Assembly (NCBI GenBank): GCA_024275555.1
Contig: JAJRYW010000009.1
Span: forward strand, 1-5,394
From: Calditrichota bacterium
GTDB taxonomy: Bacteria > Calditrichota > Calditrichia > RBG-13-44-9 > J075
Direction of reading: 5' to 3'
Length of the DNA stretch: 5,394 nucleotides
The position numbers and the translations under genes are program-made. Shown in pieces: positions 1 through 5,394 of this stretch. The stretch's first letter is position 1. Each line of letters opens with the position of its first letter. The notes under the pieces are model-generated. The model made no database searches. It was not told where the DNA came from and saw nothing but the letters and a program-made list of their open reading frames with translations.

Positions 1-2
1 CC

Positions 3-2222
3 TGGACAGCAGAGCAGAACTCCCCCCCGAGCAAAATATTCCACGCCGGCGCGGCTATCCAGGCGCTGCACATCGTTCCGGAAAAGCATTTGGCCTACCT
101 GGGATTGCAGGACGGAACCGTTCTGGCGCTGGATCTGGCTACAAAGCAGCCGCGATTTCAACAGCCAATCCATACTCATGAAGTAAACAGCATTGTCTAT
201 TTGTCCGAAGCAGAGCAGTTGGCGACAGTTTCCACCGATCAACGTCTGGTCATCTCCCAGGCGGAAGACGGCCAACCACTCTACCGCACCGTCGGCCATG
301 TGCGGGACATTTTGGCCCTGGCGCTCACTCCCGATCAAACCCGGCTTGTCAGCGGATCACGAGACAAGAGCCTGCGCATCTGGGATATCGCCTCGGGGCG
401 CGAGTTGAAGGCGCTGTACGGGCATCGCGGGTCGGTTGTCAGCGCCGCCTTCAGTCGTGATGGAACTCTGCTGGCCGGCGGCGACCGGAATCACCGGATT
501 CTCCTTTGGGACTGGCGCAACGGGAAGACCGTGTTCGAAAGCCCGGATTTATTCGGCGCGGTTCTGGCGCTCTCCTTTTCCGAAGACGGCAAGCGCTTCT
601 ATTCCCTCGGCGAGGACGACACCCTGCGTGTCTGGGATGCCGTCAATTACAAGCTCATCTACAGCCGCTATATCGGCGTCAAGGGCGTCATTGCCGCGCA
701 ATTTCACCCTTCGCGGCCCCTAATTGCCGTCGCGGCCCGGAACCGTGCTGTTGCCCTGGTTCGCTTTGATGAGAGTCGCCGGAAAAAAATACTGGGGGAT
801 CGCCGGGGTAATCTGTGGGCATTGGCTTTTTCCGCTGACGGCGACTTGTTTGCCGCCGCCGGAGAAGACAGTTCTGTCCAGCTCTGGTCGGTGCAGCCAG
901 GAACCCCGGCGTTTCCCGCCCTCAAAGCAAATAGCCGCCTGAACTCGCTGGCCTTTATTCCGCAAACAGAACTGATTGCCGCGGGAGGCCAGGACGGGCG
1001 CATCCGGGTGTGGAACTACCAAACCGGGCAATTGGTTGATGATCTTCCGGCGCGCCATCGCACCATCTGGACCCTCCTGCCCCTCCCCGGTTACCGCCTT
1101 TTAATCAGCGGCGGCCGGGACTACCATATACGTTTCAACGAACTTCCTCAATCATCCGCCAAACAGATCATCTCCCGATCCGGTTATTTGAGTGAAGTAA
1201 AACTGCCCGGGAAAAAGATTATTGATGCGGAGTTTCTGCCCGGGGCGATTCGACTGGCAACTGAAACGGATATCCGGCAAATAGACTTCCGGCGCGACTC
1301 AATTTCCGTACTGAAGACCGGCTTGAACCGCAATGTAGAAACGGCCCTGAGACAAAACCTGCTCAGCCTGGCGGCAGCCGAAGCACTTCCGAATCAGTCG
1401 ATTTTGAAAACTATCCTCCGCAGTGCGGTTGATCCGCAGCAAAAAGTCTGGGCCGGGTTAAGTAAAAATAAGCTGTATTTATTCACCATTCCCGGCGGAC
1501 AAGAAATAGCTGTACGGCCATACCAATTTCCGCACACCCAGCGCCTGGCGGTTTCCGCGGCAACCCAATCCGTCGCCACCGGCCATCCGGATGGCAGTAT
1601 TGTGCTGGCAAGGTGGGATGGCGCCGGAGAGCAGATCATCCGCTCCGCACACCGCGGCCCGGTAAGCAACATACAGTTTTCTCCGGACGGCCGACAGCTG
1701 GCCAGCGTCGGTGTTGCAGAGGATTTTATCCGGATTTGGAATACCGGCGACGGGACGGAAGCCGGGATGCTCCGCGGCGTCAGCGCCGATATTACGGCCT
1801 TATCCTGGCTGAGTTCTGCACTGTTGAGCGGCGGGAACTACGCCGGCAAGACCTGGATTTGGTCTGTGGAACGCTCGGAAATGATCGCAGCCCTGCCAGG
1901 AATCTCCGCTCCTATTCGCGCACTGCGTTTTTCCGAACAAGACTCTTTGCTAGCGCTCCTGACGGAAGACGGCCGCTGTTACTGGTGGGATATCTCCCTG
2001 CTCCTGGGCGCTTATGAACAGCAGGGCAGGCCGTTGGAGCGACTCCAGCGTCGCGCCGGAGAATATTTTTCGATCCAGCGCAAGAATGACCGGTTCCTGC
2101 CTGTGAAAGGTAGGATTCCCATGCAACCCGCCGGAAAAGCTGACACCGGTGTGCAATTTCCCCTCTATCAAAAACCGCTCTTGCCCCCCGGCTCTCCCCT
2201 TTTAATGCTCCGGAAAAACTAA
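3..2222 (+). CDS. WD40-repeat (double beta-propeller) protein, 5'-truncated by the window edge
   Basis: The reading frame is open from base 3 to the TAA at 2220-2222. A TTG at 90 could be read as a start, but the codons before it continue the repeat pattern (Trp-Thr at 3-8, then AIQALHIVPEKHLAYLG), so the gene begins upstream. Numbering from that TTG gives 710 residues. WD-type blades are clear at about residues 70-99 (GH...RIWD), 112-141 (GH...LLWD), 155-183 (LRVWD), 239-267 (VQLW), 282-309 (IRVWN), 523-551 (FIRIWN), 565-592 (WIWS) and 606-634 (YWWD). Weaker units fill about -15 to 56, 197-225, 323-350, 375-400, 441-466 and 481-510. That makes about 15 units, enough for two seven-bladed propellers. 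Residues 635-710 are Pro- and basic-rich with no motif I recognise. WD40 propellers usually act as protein-interaction scaffolds, and bacterial ones are often fused to an N-terminal kinase, protease or NTPase domain. Any such domain would lie outside the window, so the specific function is unknown. No membrane segment is visible in the part seen. Confidence 0.93.
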   Translation, partial: WTAEQNSPPSKIFHAGAAIQALHIVPEKHLAYLGLQDGTVLALDLATKQPRFQQPIHTHEVNSIVYLSEAEQLATVSTDQRLVISQAEDGQPLYRTVGHVRDILALALTPDQTRLVSGSRDKSLRIWDIASGRELKALYGHRGSVVSAAFSRDGTLLAGGDRNHRILLWDWRNGKTVFESPDLFGAVLALSFSEDGKRFYSLGEDDTLRVWDAVNYKLIYSRYIGVKGVIAAQFHPSRPLIAVAARNRAVALVRFDESRRKKILGDRRGNLWALAFSADGDLFAAAGEDSSVQLWSVQPGTPAFPALKANSRLNSLAFIPQTELIAAGGQDGRIRVWNYQTGQLVDDLPARHRTIWTLLPLPGYRLLISGGRDYHIRFNELPQSSAKQIISRSGYLSEVKLPGKKIIDAEFLPGAIRLATETDIRQIDFRRDSISVLKTGLNRNVETALRQNLLSLAAAEALPNQSILKTILRSAVDPQQKVWAGLSKNKLYLFTIPGGQEIAVRPYQFPHTQRLAVSAATQSVATGHPDGSIVLARWDGAGEQIIRSAHRGPVSNIQFSPDGRQLASVGVAEDFIRIWNTGDGTEAGMLRGVSADITALSWLSSALLSGGNYAGKTWIWSVERSEMIAALPGISAPIRALRFSEQDSLLALLTEDGRCYWWDISLLLGAYEQQGRPLERLQRRAGEYFSIQRKNDRFLPVKGRIPMQPAGKADTGVQFPLYQKPLLPPGSPLLMLRKN

Positions 2223-2394
2223 GTACAGGGTTCGGGCAGAACCGCAATACCCGGAACAGTATACTTCCGTTTGCCCTGGCTGTTGCACTGAAAAGAAGCG
2301 GATTACCACAGAACTTCAACAAAGGGCGCGCCGTACTGCCGCAATCGAGTGCAGTGCAAGCTAACCGACGTTTCGTGCATTGAACTTTAGTATT

Positions 2395-2436
2395 CGCAGC
2401 GGCATATTATAATTGAATGCGCCGGTTGCGCTTTTT
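2395..2436 (+). terminator. Candidate rho-independent terminator of the WD40 gene
   Basis: The arms CGCA-G-CGGC (2395-2403) and GCCG-GT-TGCG (2421-2430) pair with one asymmetric internal bulge. The loop is AT-rich and contains a possible inner GCAT/ATGC pair. CTTTTT follows immediately at 2431-2436. This layout suits termination on the plus strand, about 175 nt after the WD40 stop codon. The stem is interrupted and only moderately GC-rich, so the call is tentative. A shorter alternative stem, GCGC/GCGC at 2419-2431, uses the same T run. Confidence 0.33.
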
Positions 2437-2486
2437 GGAGCGGGGGCCTGCCTTTGTCTTTTCAATCAAATCTAAACCTACTGCGG

Positions 2487-2526
2487 GCAAGCGCAGCGCC
2501 CCGGATAGCCGGTGCGGCGCGCTTGC
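2487..2526 (-). terminator. GC-rich hairpin just past the minus-strand gene
   Basis: The arms GCAAGCGCAGCGCCCCGG (2487-2504) and CCGGTGCGGCGCGCTTGC (2509-2526) pair at 15 of 18 positions around a 4-nt loop, ATAG. On the minus strand the hairpin begins 42 nt after the TGA stop of the FG-GAP protein gene, a typical position for an mRNA 3'-end structure. Neither strand has a T run straight after it, so a classical intrinsic terminator is not proven. It could also be a 3'-stabilising hairpin or a dispersed intergenic palindrome. Confidence 0.4.
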
Positions 2527-2568
2527 GGAATTGGAAATGAATTCAATACTTTGAAGAGGCAATTTCCC

Positions 2569-4917
2569 TCAGCGCAGTAACATCATCCTTTTGGTTTCTG
2601 CAAATTGTATTGTCTTTAAACGATAGAAATAGGGGCCGCTGGGAAAATCCCGTGCATCCCAAACCACCTCATGCCGGCCGGCTGTTAGTTTACCGTTAAC
2701 CAGCGCAGCTATTTGCCGGCCAACCAGATCATAAACTGTTAACTTCACTTGGCCGGAGGTTGGTAGAAGAAAGCCAATAGTTGTAGTTGGATTGAAGGGA
2801 TTAGGGTAGTTCTGCGACAACTTGTAAGCTTCCGGCGCGCCAAAGCCCCAGTCGATATCCGGCAGTTTCGGGCTGCCTTTGTATAAAATATTCCCCGCCG
2901 GAATAATTCCTGCCGCGATGGTTCGGCGCCGGTTCACTTTCCGGGCTAATCTTTTGGCCAACCGGTCGTTGCCGGGATCGCCGTCAGTTGCCAGGGAGGA
3001 GACATATGTAAGCACATCTCCGGCAGTACGGCCGTCTGCGGTAACCACTGTGTACTGTCCTACTTTTTCGGAAACTATATTCATCACCAGTGCTGCTAAC
3101 TGCCGGCGGGCGCGTTTGTATTGACTGAAATTACACCACAACCGTAACTTGCGCAGCCAATCGACTAAAGTGGTATCATTCGCAAAAACATCAAAGTGGG
3201 GTGTGTAATGTTCGTGCACCTCGTTGATGTAGTTCAATAAATCTTGCTCGCTTTCCCGGGGATGACCACGCCCCCGCACATTCTTCCGGAATTGTCGCGT
3301 CCAGTAAAAAGCGCCGCGAGCGTTGTTGTCCATTACCGTTAGTTCCAGGATAAAATCAACCGTATCCGCTGCCCCGGAAGTCAGTGTGTCGGCAATGGGG
3401 TTTTCTTCCGTGGAGTAACCTAACGGTTCAAAAATGCTTACCAGGTAAGTATCGGGAAGCACATCAATAAAGGAGTAGCGGCCGAGGTTGTCGGTGATTA
3501 AGGTGTCAAGCCCAGCCGCGGCATTGCCGGACGTATCCAAAAGAGTTACCTGCACCCCCGCCAGTCCGCTTCCATCTACAGAGACCGTGCCGGAGATAGC
3601 GCCGGGCAGGCTGTGCGGCTCCTCAACCACTTCATATAGATATCCGGCGCCGGCGTTGGCGCCGTTGTCATCATCCCAATAAGCGCCGGCAATGGCATAA
3701 TTGCCGGAGATGGAGACTGAATAGCCATAATAATCATAGGCCTCGCCGTCGGAAGCGGTGATTTTTTCGAACTGGTTCCAGGAAGCCCCGTCGCGCAGGA
3801 AAAAGTAGGCGGCGCCGGCCTCGACGCCATTGTCATCATCCAGGTATGCGCCGATCATGGCATAATCGCCGGAGATGGCAACTGAACGGCCGAAAAGATC
3901 GCCTGAAGCATCCAGGGGAATAAGCTTGGCGGACTGCCCCCAATTATTAGCCCCGCCCTGGTTGCGAGAAAAAATGTAGGCGGAGCCGTTGTTGCTGCCG
4001 TTGTCATAATCATCGTAGCTGGCCCCGGCAATAGCGTCATCACCGGAGATGGAGACAGACCAGCCAAAATAATCCCCTGCTGCGGCATCCAGCGCGGTCA
4101 GCTTGGCTAATTGCCCCCAGTTATTTGCCCCGCCCTGGTTGCGAGAAAAGATATAAGCCGAGCCGGAGTTGCTGCCATGGTCGTCATCCAGGTAAGCGCC
4201 GACAATGGCGTCATCGCCGGAGATGGAAACCGAAATGCCAAAGAAATCTTTTTCCGCGGCATCCAGCGCGGTCAGTTTAGCTATTTGCCCCCAGTTATTT
4301 GCCCCGCCCTGGTTGCGAGAAAAAATGTAAGCCGAGCCGGATCTGTCGCCGTCGTCGTCATCCGAGGATGCCCCAACAATGGCGTCATCGCCGGAGATGG
4401 AGACTGAATAACCAAAATAATCATGTGAGGCAGCATCCAGTGCGGTTAGCTTGGCTAATTGCCCCCAGTTATTTGCCCCGCCCTGGTTGCGAAAAAAAAT
4501 GTAAGCCGAGCCGGAGCTGCTGCCGTGGTCGTCATCCTGGTAAGCGCCAACAATAGCATAATCGCCGGAGATGGAGACTGACCAGCCAAAATAGTCCCCT
4601 GCTGCGGCATCCAGCGCGGTTAGCTTGACCAACGGACCCCAGTTATTTATCCCGCCTTCGTTGCGAGAATAAATGTAAGCCGAGCCGGAGCTGCTGCCGT
4701 GGTCGTCATCCTGGTAAGCGCCAAGGATAGCATATTCGCCAGAAACGGAAACTGAATAGCCAAAATAATCCTCACCCGATCCATCCAGGGCGGTGAGCTT
4801 CTTCTCGGCCGCCGGCAGACGCCCAGGTAAAAAAATACCACAAAACAGGAGAACCAATAACCATGCAAATATAGGTAAACGCAAAAACCGGTAACTGTGT
4901 GATGAATAGGTAAGCAT
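2569..4917 (-). CDS. Exported FG-GAP propeller protein with C-terminal secretion/sorting tail
   Basis: This is a complete 782-residue protein. The ATG start is fixed by an AAAGGAG ribosome-binding site 6 nt upstream and by the signal peptide that follows directly: basic residues R10 and R13, hydrophobic stretch about 14-31, likely cleavage near A36-A37. C26 lacks a lipobox, so a lipoprotein is unlikely. Residues 40-430 are seven FG-GAP-type repeats (LTALD...DYFGYSVSISGDYAIVGAY, then an acidic DDDxG loop and GSAYIF), consistent with one seven-bladed propeller; the DDDxG loops resemble integrin-type calcium sites. Residues 438-526 resemble a carboxypeptidase-regulatory/SdrD-like beta-sandwich (ISGTVSVDGSGLAGVQVTLLD...GRYSF). 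Residues 530-680 form a predicted helical, Arg/Lys-rich module of unknown function with the only cysteine of the mature protein, C595. Residues 700-782 (SQNYPNPFNPTTTIGF...GRHEVVWDARDFPSGPYFYRL) are a type IX secretion-like or FlgD-like sorting tail. I infer Sec export followed by surface delivery or release. The ligand is unknown and no catalytic motif is seen. Confidence 0.93.
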   Translation of the reverse strand: MLTYSSHSYRFLRLPIFAWLLVLLFCGIFLPGRLPAAEKKLTALDGSGEDYFGYSVSVSGEYAILGAYQDDDHGSSSGSAYIYSRNEGGINNWGPLVKLTALDAAAGDYFGWSVSISGDYAIVGAYQDDDHGSSSGSAYIFFRNQGGANNWGQLAKLTALDAASHDYFGYSVSISGDDAIVGASSDDDDGDRSGSAYIFSRNQGGANNWGQIAKLTALDAAEKDFFGISVSISGDDAIVGAYLDDDHGSNSGSAYIFSRNQGGANNWGQLAKLTALDAAAGDYFGWSVSISGDDAIAGASYDDYDNGSNNGSAYIFSRNQGGANNWGQSAKLIPLDASGDLFGRSVAISGDYAMIGAYLDDDNGVEAGAAYFFLRDGASWNQFEKITASDGEAYDYYGYSVSISGNYAIAGAYWDDDNGANAGAGYLYEVVEEPHSLPGAISGTVSVDGSGLAGVQVTLLDTSGNAAAGLDTLITDNLGRYSFIDVLPDTYLVSIFEPLGYSTEENPIADTLTSGAADTVDFILELTVMDNNARGAFYWTRQFRKNVRGRGHPRESEQDLLNYINEVHEHYTPHFDVFANDTTLVDWLRKLRLWCNFSQYKRARRQLAALVMNIVSEKVGQYTVVTADGRTAGDVLTYVSSLATDGDPGNDRLAKRLARKVNRRRTIAAGIIPAGNILYKGSPKLPDIDWGFGAPEAYKLSQNYPNPFNPTTTIGFLLPTSGQVKLTVYDLVGRQIAALVNGKLTAGRHEVVWDARDFPSGPYFYRLKTIQFAETKRMMLLR
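3628..4800 (-). repeat. Seven in-frame FG-GAP tandem repeats, 174-bp core period
   Basis: The repeat units begin at the Lys of the KLTALD motif, at protein residues 40, 98, 156, 214, 272, 331 and 385 (codons starting at 4800, 4626, 4452, 4278, 4104, 3927 and 3765). The first four intervals are exactly 58 residues (174 bp). The fifth is 59, from an extra residue in the acidic loop of unit 5, and the sixth is 54. A 34-nt stretch is identical at 4111-4144, 4285-4318 and 4459-4492, and a 54-nt stretch is identical at 4497-4550 and 4671-4724. The C-terminal units 6 and 7 have diverged most. Confidence 0.92.
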
Positions 4918-4923
4918 TCTTAA

Positions 4924-4930
4924 CTCCTTT
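4924..4930 (-). promoter_or_regulatory. Ribosome-binding site of the FG-GAP protein gene
   Basis: On the minus strand AAAGGAG is followed by 6 nt (TTAAGA) and then the ATG at 4917. This is a near-perfect Shine-Dalgarno match at good spacing and supports the chosen start. Confidence 0.85.
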
Positions 4931-5233
4931 AAATGAAGTTGATTGGATTAGTTTTTTACCCGGGCAAGCCCTGCAAAGTCATTATGCTCAAACGCATATT
5001 CAAGCTCTACCCGGAAAAATTCAAACGTGAGACACGAAAAGCTGATGAGATTCAGAGGAGATCTATATATCGTTGGAATGTTTACACGACAGTAGATAAC
5101 CGTTTTTGCGAACCAAAAAGAAGATTGTTTTGACGACAACCTTTCTGGTCCCTCAGGTATAAAATACTATTTAACGGTAATAACGACTTTTCCCTGAAGC
5201 CGACTCAATTTTAATCAGTCTTATTTGTATTTT

Positions 5234-5262
5234 ATAATAGACCTTATTAGGGCGCATGACAA
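5234..5262 (-). promoter_or_regulatory. Candidate sigma70-like promoter for the FG-GAP protein gene
   Basis: Reading the minus strand, TTGTCA (5262-5257) and TATTAT (5239-5234) are separated by exactly 17 nt. Each box has one mismatch to the TTGACA/TATAAT consensus. Transcription would start near 5227, giving a leader of about 310 nt before the ATG at 4917. The sequence is AT-rich, so chance matches are more likely than usual, and many FCB bacteria prefer other promoter signatures. A promoter closer to the gene cannot be excluded, although I found none as good. Confidence 0.42.
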
Positions 5263-5288
5263 ATTGTATTTTACAGACATTCTTTAAA

Positions 5289-5304
5289 AACCGTTGAAAC
5301 GGTT
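5289..5304. repeat. Short palindrome AACCGTT-GA-AACGGTT
   Basis: Perfect 7-bp arms around a 2-nt centre (or 6-bp arms with a TGAA loop). It lies 26 bp upstream of the -35 box of the candidate minus-strand promoter and 17 bp from the larger palindrome to its right. It may be half of a composite intergenic repeat or a regulator-binding site. The sequence does not decide between them. Confidence 0.55.
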
Positions 5305-5321
5305 AAATGATCGCTGCAAGA

Positions 5322-5359
5322 TCTCATTAACACCGGGCTTAAGCCCGGTGTTAATGAGA
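5322..5359. repeat. Perfect 38-bp palindrome, REP-like
   Basis: The 19-nt arm TCTCATTAACACCGGGCTT is followed directly by its exact reverse complement, with no spacer. The core is ACCGGGCTTAAGCCCGGT. No T run follows on either strand, which argues against a simple terminator. Together with the smaller palindrome at 5289-5304 it resembles REP-type intergenic elements of the kind moved by RAYT (TnpA-REP) transposases. No transposase gene is in the window, so that assignment is inference. A chance perfect 38-bp palindrome is very unlikely. Confidence 0.7.
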
Positions 5360-5394
5360 AAGAAATTATTACATAGTGTCTGGCCGAATAGTCA

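Larger units (their letters stand above)
2223..2568. other. Convergent intergenic region, no gene seen
   Basis: These 346 bp separate the 3' ends of two convergent genes. The open frames crossing it are shadows of the WD40 gene or lack a ribosome-binding site and any recognisable protein. Just after the WD40 stop there is a short inverted repeat, GGTTC-GGGCA-GAACC at 2229-2243, with no T run. Two better hairpins at 2395-2436 and 2487-2526 are listed separately. There is no tRNA-like or other RNA gene that I can recognise. Confidence 0.7.
4931..5394. other. Upstream non-coding region of the FG-GAP protein gene
   Basis: This 464-bp stretch is clearly richer in A and T than the coding regions. 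Open frames of 66 codons on plus (from 4933) and 63 codons on minus (from a TTG at 5139) overlap each other. The plus frame has no ribosome-binding site. The minus frame has AAAGG directly against its TTG, too close to work well. Neither product looks like a known protein. The stretch contains a sigma70-like promoter (5234-5262), a 10-bp direct repeat TTGTATTTTA (5225-5234 and 5264-5273) flanking it, and two palindromes at the right end. Confidence 0.6.

Noticed and set aside
22..28. Run of seven C as a possible frameshift site
   Set aside because: The same frame reads sensibly as WD-repeat sequence on both sides (Trp-Thr before it, a blade after it), so there is no sign of an indel.
90..92. 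TTG as the start codon of the WD40 gene
   Set aside because: The frame stays open to the left edge, the upstream codons continue the WD repeat pattern, and no ribosome-binding site sits before the TTG.
1912..2322. 136-codon minus-strand ORF under the end of the WD40 gene
   Set aside because: It lies almost wholly antisense to the well-supported WD40 frame, and its low-complexity product is typical of a shadow frame.
3628..4800. Regular repeats as a CRISPR array or minisatellite
   Set aside because: The repeats are in frame, encode FG-GAP blades throughout, and have no spacer-like unique segments.
4840..4842. Lipoprotein signal at C26 (LLFC)
   Set aside because: The residue before the cysteine is Phe, not Gly/Ala/Ser, and a normal signal-peptidase I site lies downstream near A36-A37.
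4933..5133. 66-codon plus-strand ORF as a small gene
   Set aside because: It has no ribosome-binding site, no recognisable protein features, and it overlaps the upstream region of the minus-strand gene.
4948..5139. 63-codon minus-strand ORF as an independent gene
   Set aside because: It has a TTG start with AAAGG directly against it, no recognisable product, and AT-rich non-coding composition. It is mentioned only as a possible leader ORF.
5322..5359. 38-bp palindrome as a bidirectional intrinsic terminator
   Set aside because: Neither strand has a T run after it. Read as RNA it has no natural loop, so a REP-like element is favoured.

Overview
The window holds two convergent genes, separated by a 346-bp gap, and a 464-bp AT-richer non-coding stretch at the right edge. 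The organism is probably an uncultured or lightly studied member of the FCB group, with Calditrichota/KSB1-like or Ignavibacteria-like lineages the best guess. The main reason is the C-terminus of the minus-strand gene, which has the NYPNPFNPTTTI-type secretion/sorting tail. That tail is abundant in these phyla on large exported proteins, often behind propeller repeats and carboxypeptidase-regulatory-like domains. This is inferred from protein architecture alone; no rRNA or other phylogenetic marker is present.

Region 1 (3-2222, plus strand) is the 3' part of a WD40-repeat gene. The frame is open to the left edge, and the first in-frame residues (Trp-Thr) look like the end of a WD blade, so the true start and any N-terminal domain lie outside the window. 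About 15 blade-like units are visible, enough for two seven-bladed propellers, followed by a tail of about 75 residues with no recognisable motif.

Region 2 (2223-2568) is the convergent intergenic gap. It has no credible gene. It holds two hairpins that may end transcription: one followed by a short T run and oriented for the WD40 gene, and one GC-rich hairpin just past the end of the minus-strand gene.

Region 3 (4917-2569, minus strand) encodes a complete exported 782-residue protein. In order it has a signal peptide, seven FG-GAP-type repeats (one predicted seven-bladed propeller), a carboxypeptidase-regulatory/SdrD-like beta-sandwich, a basic helical module, and the sorting tail. Part of the repeat array is nearly identical at the DNA level with an exact 174-bp period, which indicates recent duplication or gene conversion.

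Region 4 (4918-5394) contains a strong ribosome-binding site for the minus-strand gene, a well-spaced sigma70-like promoter about 310 nt upstream of its start codon, and two palindromes at the right edge (16 bp and a perfect 38 bp) that look like a REP-type intergenic repeat.

Nothing shows that the two genes work together. They converge, and one product is exported while the other has no visible export signal in the part seen. I see no defence system, mobile-element gene, CRISPR array or RNA gene.
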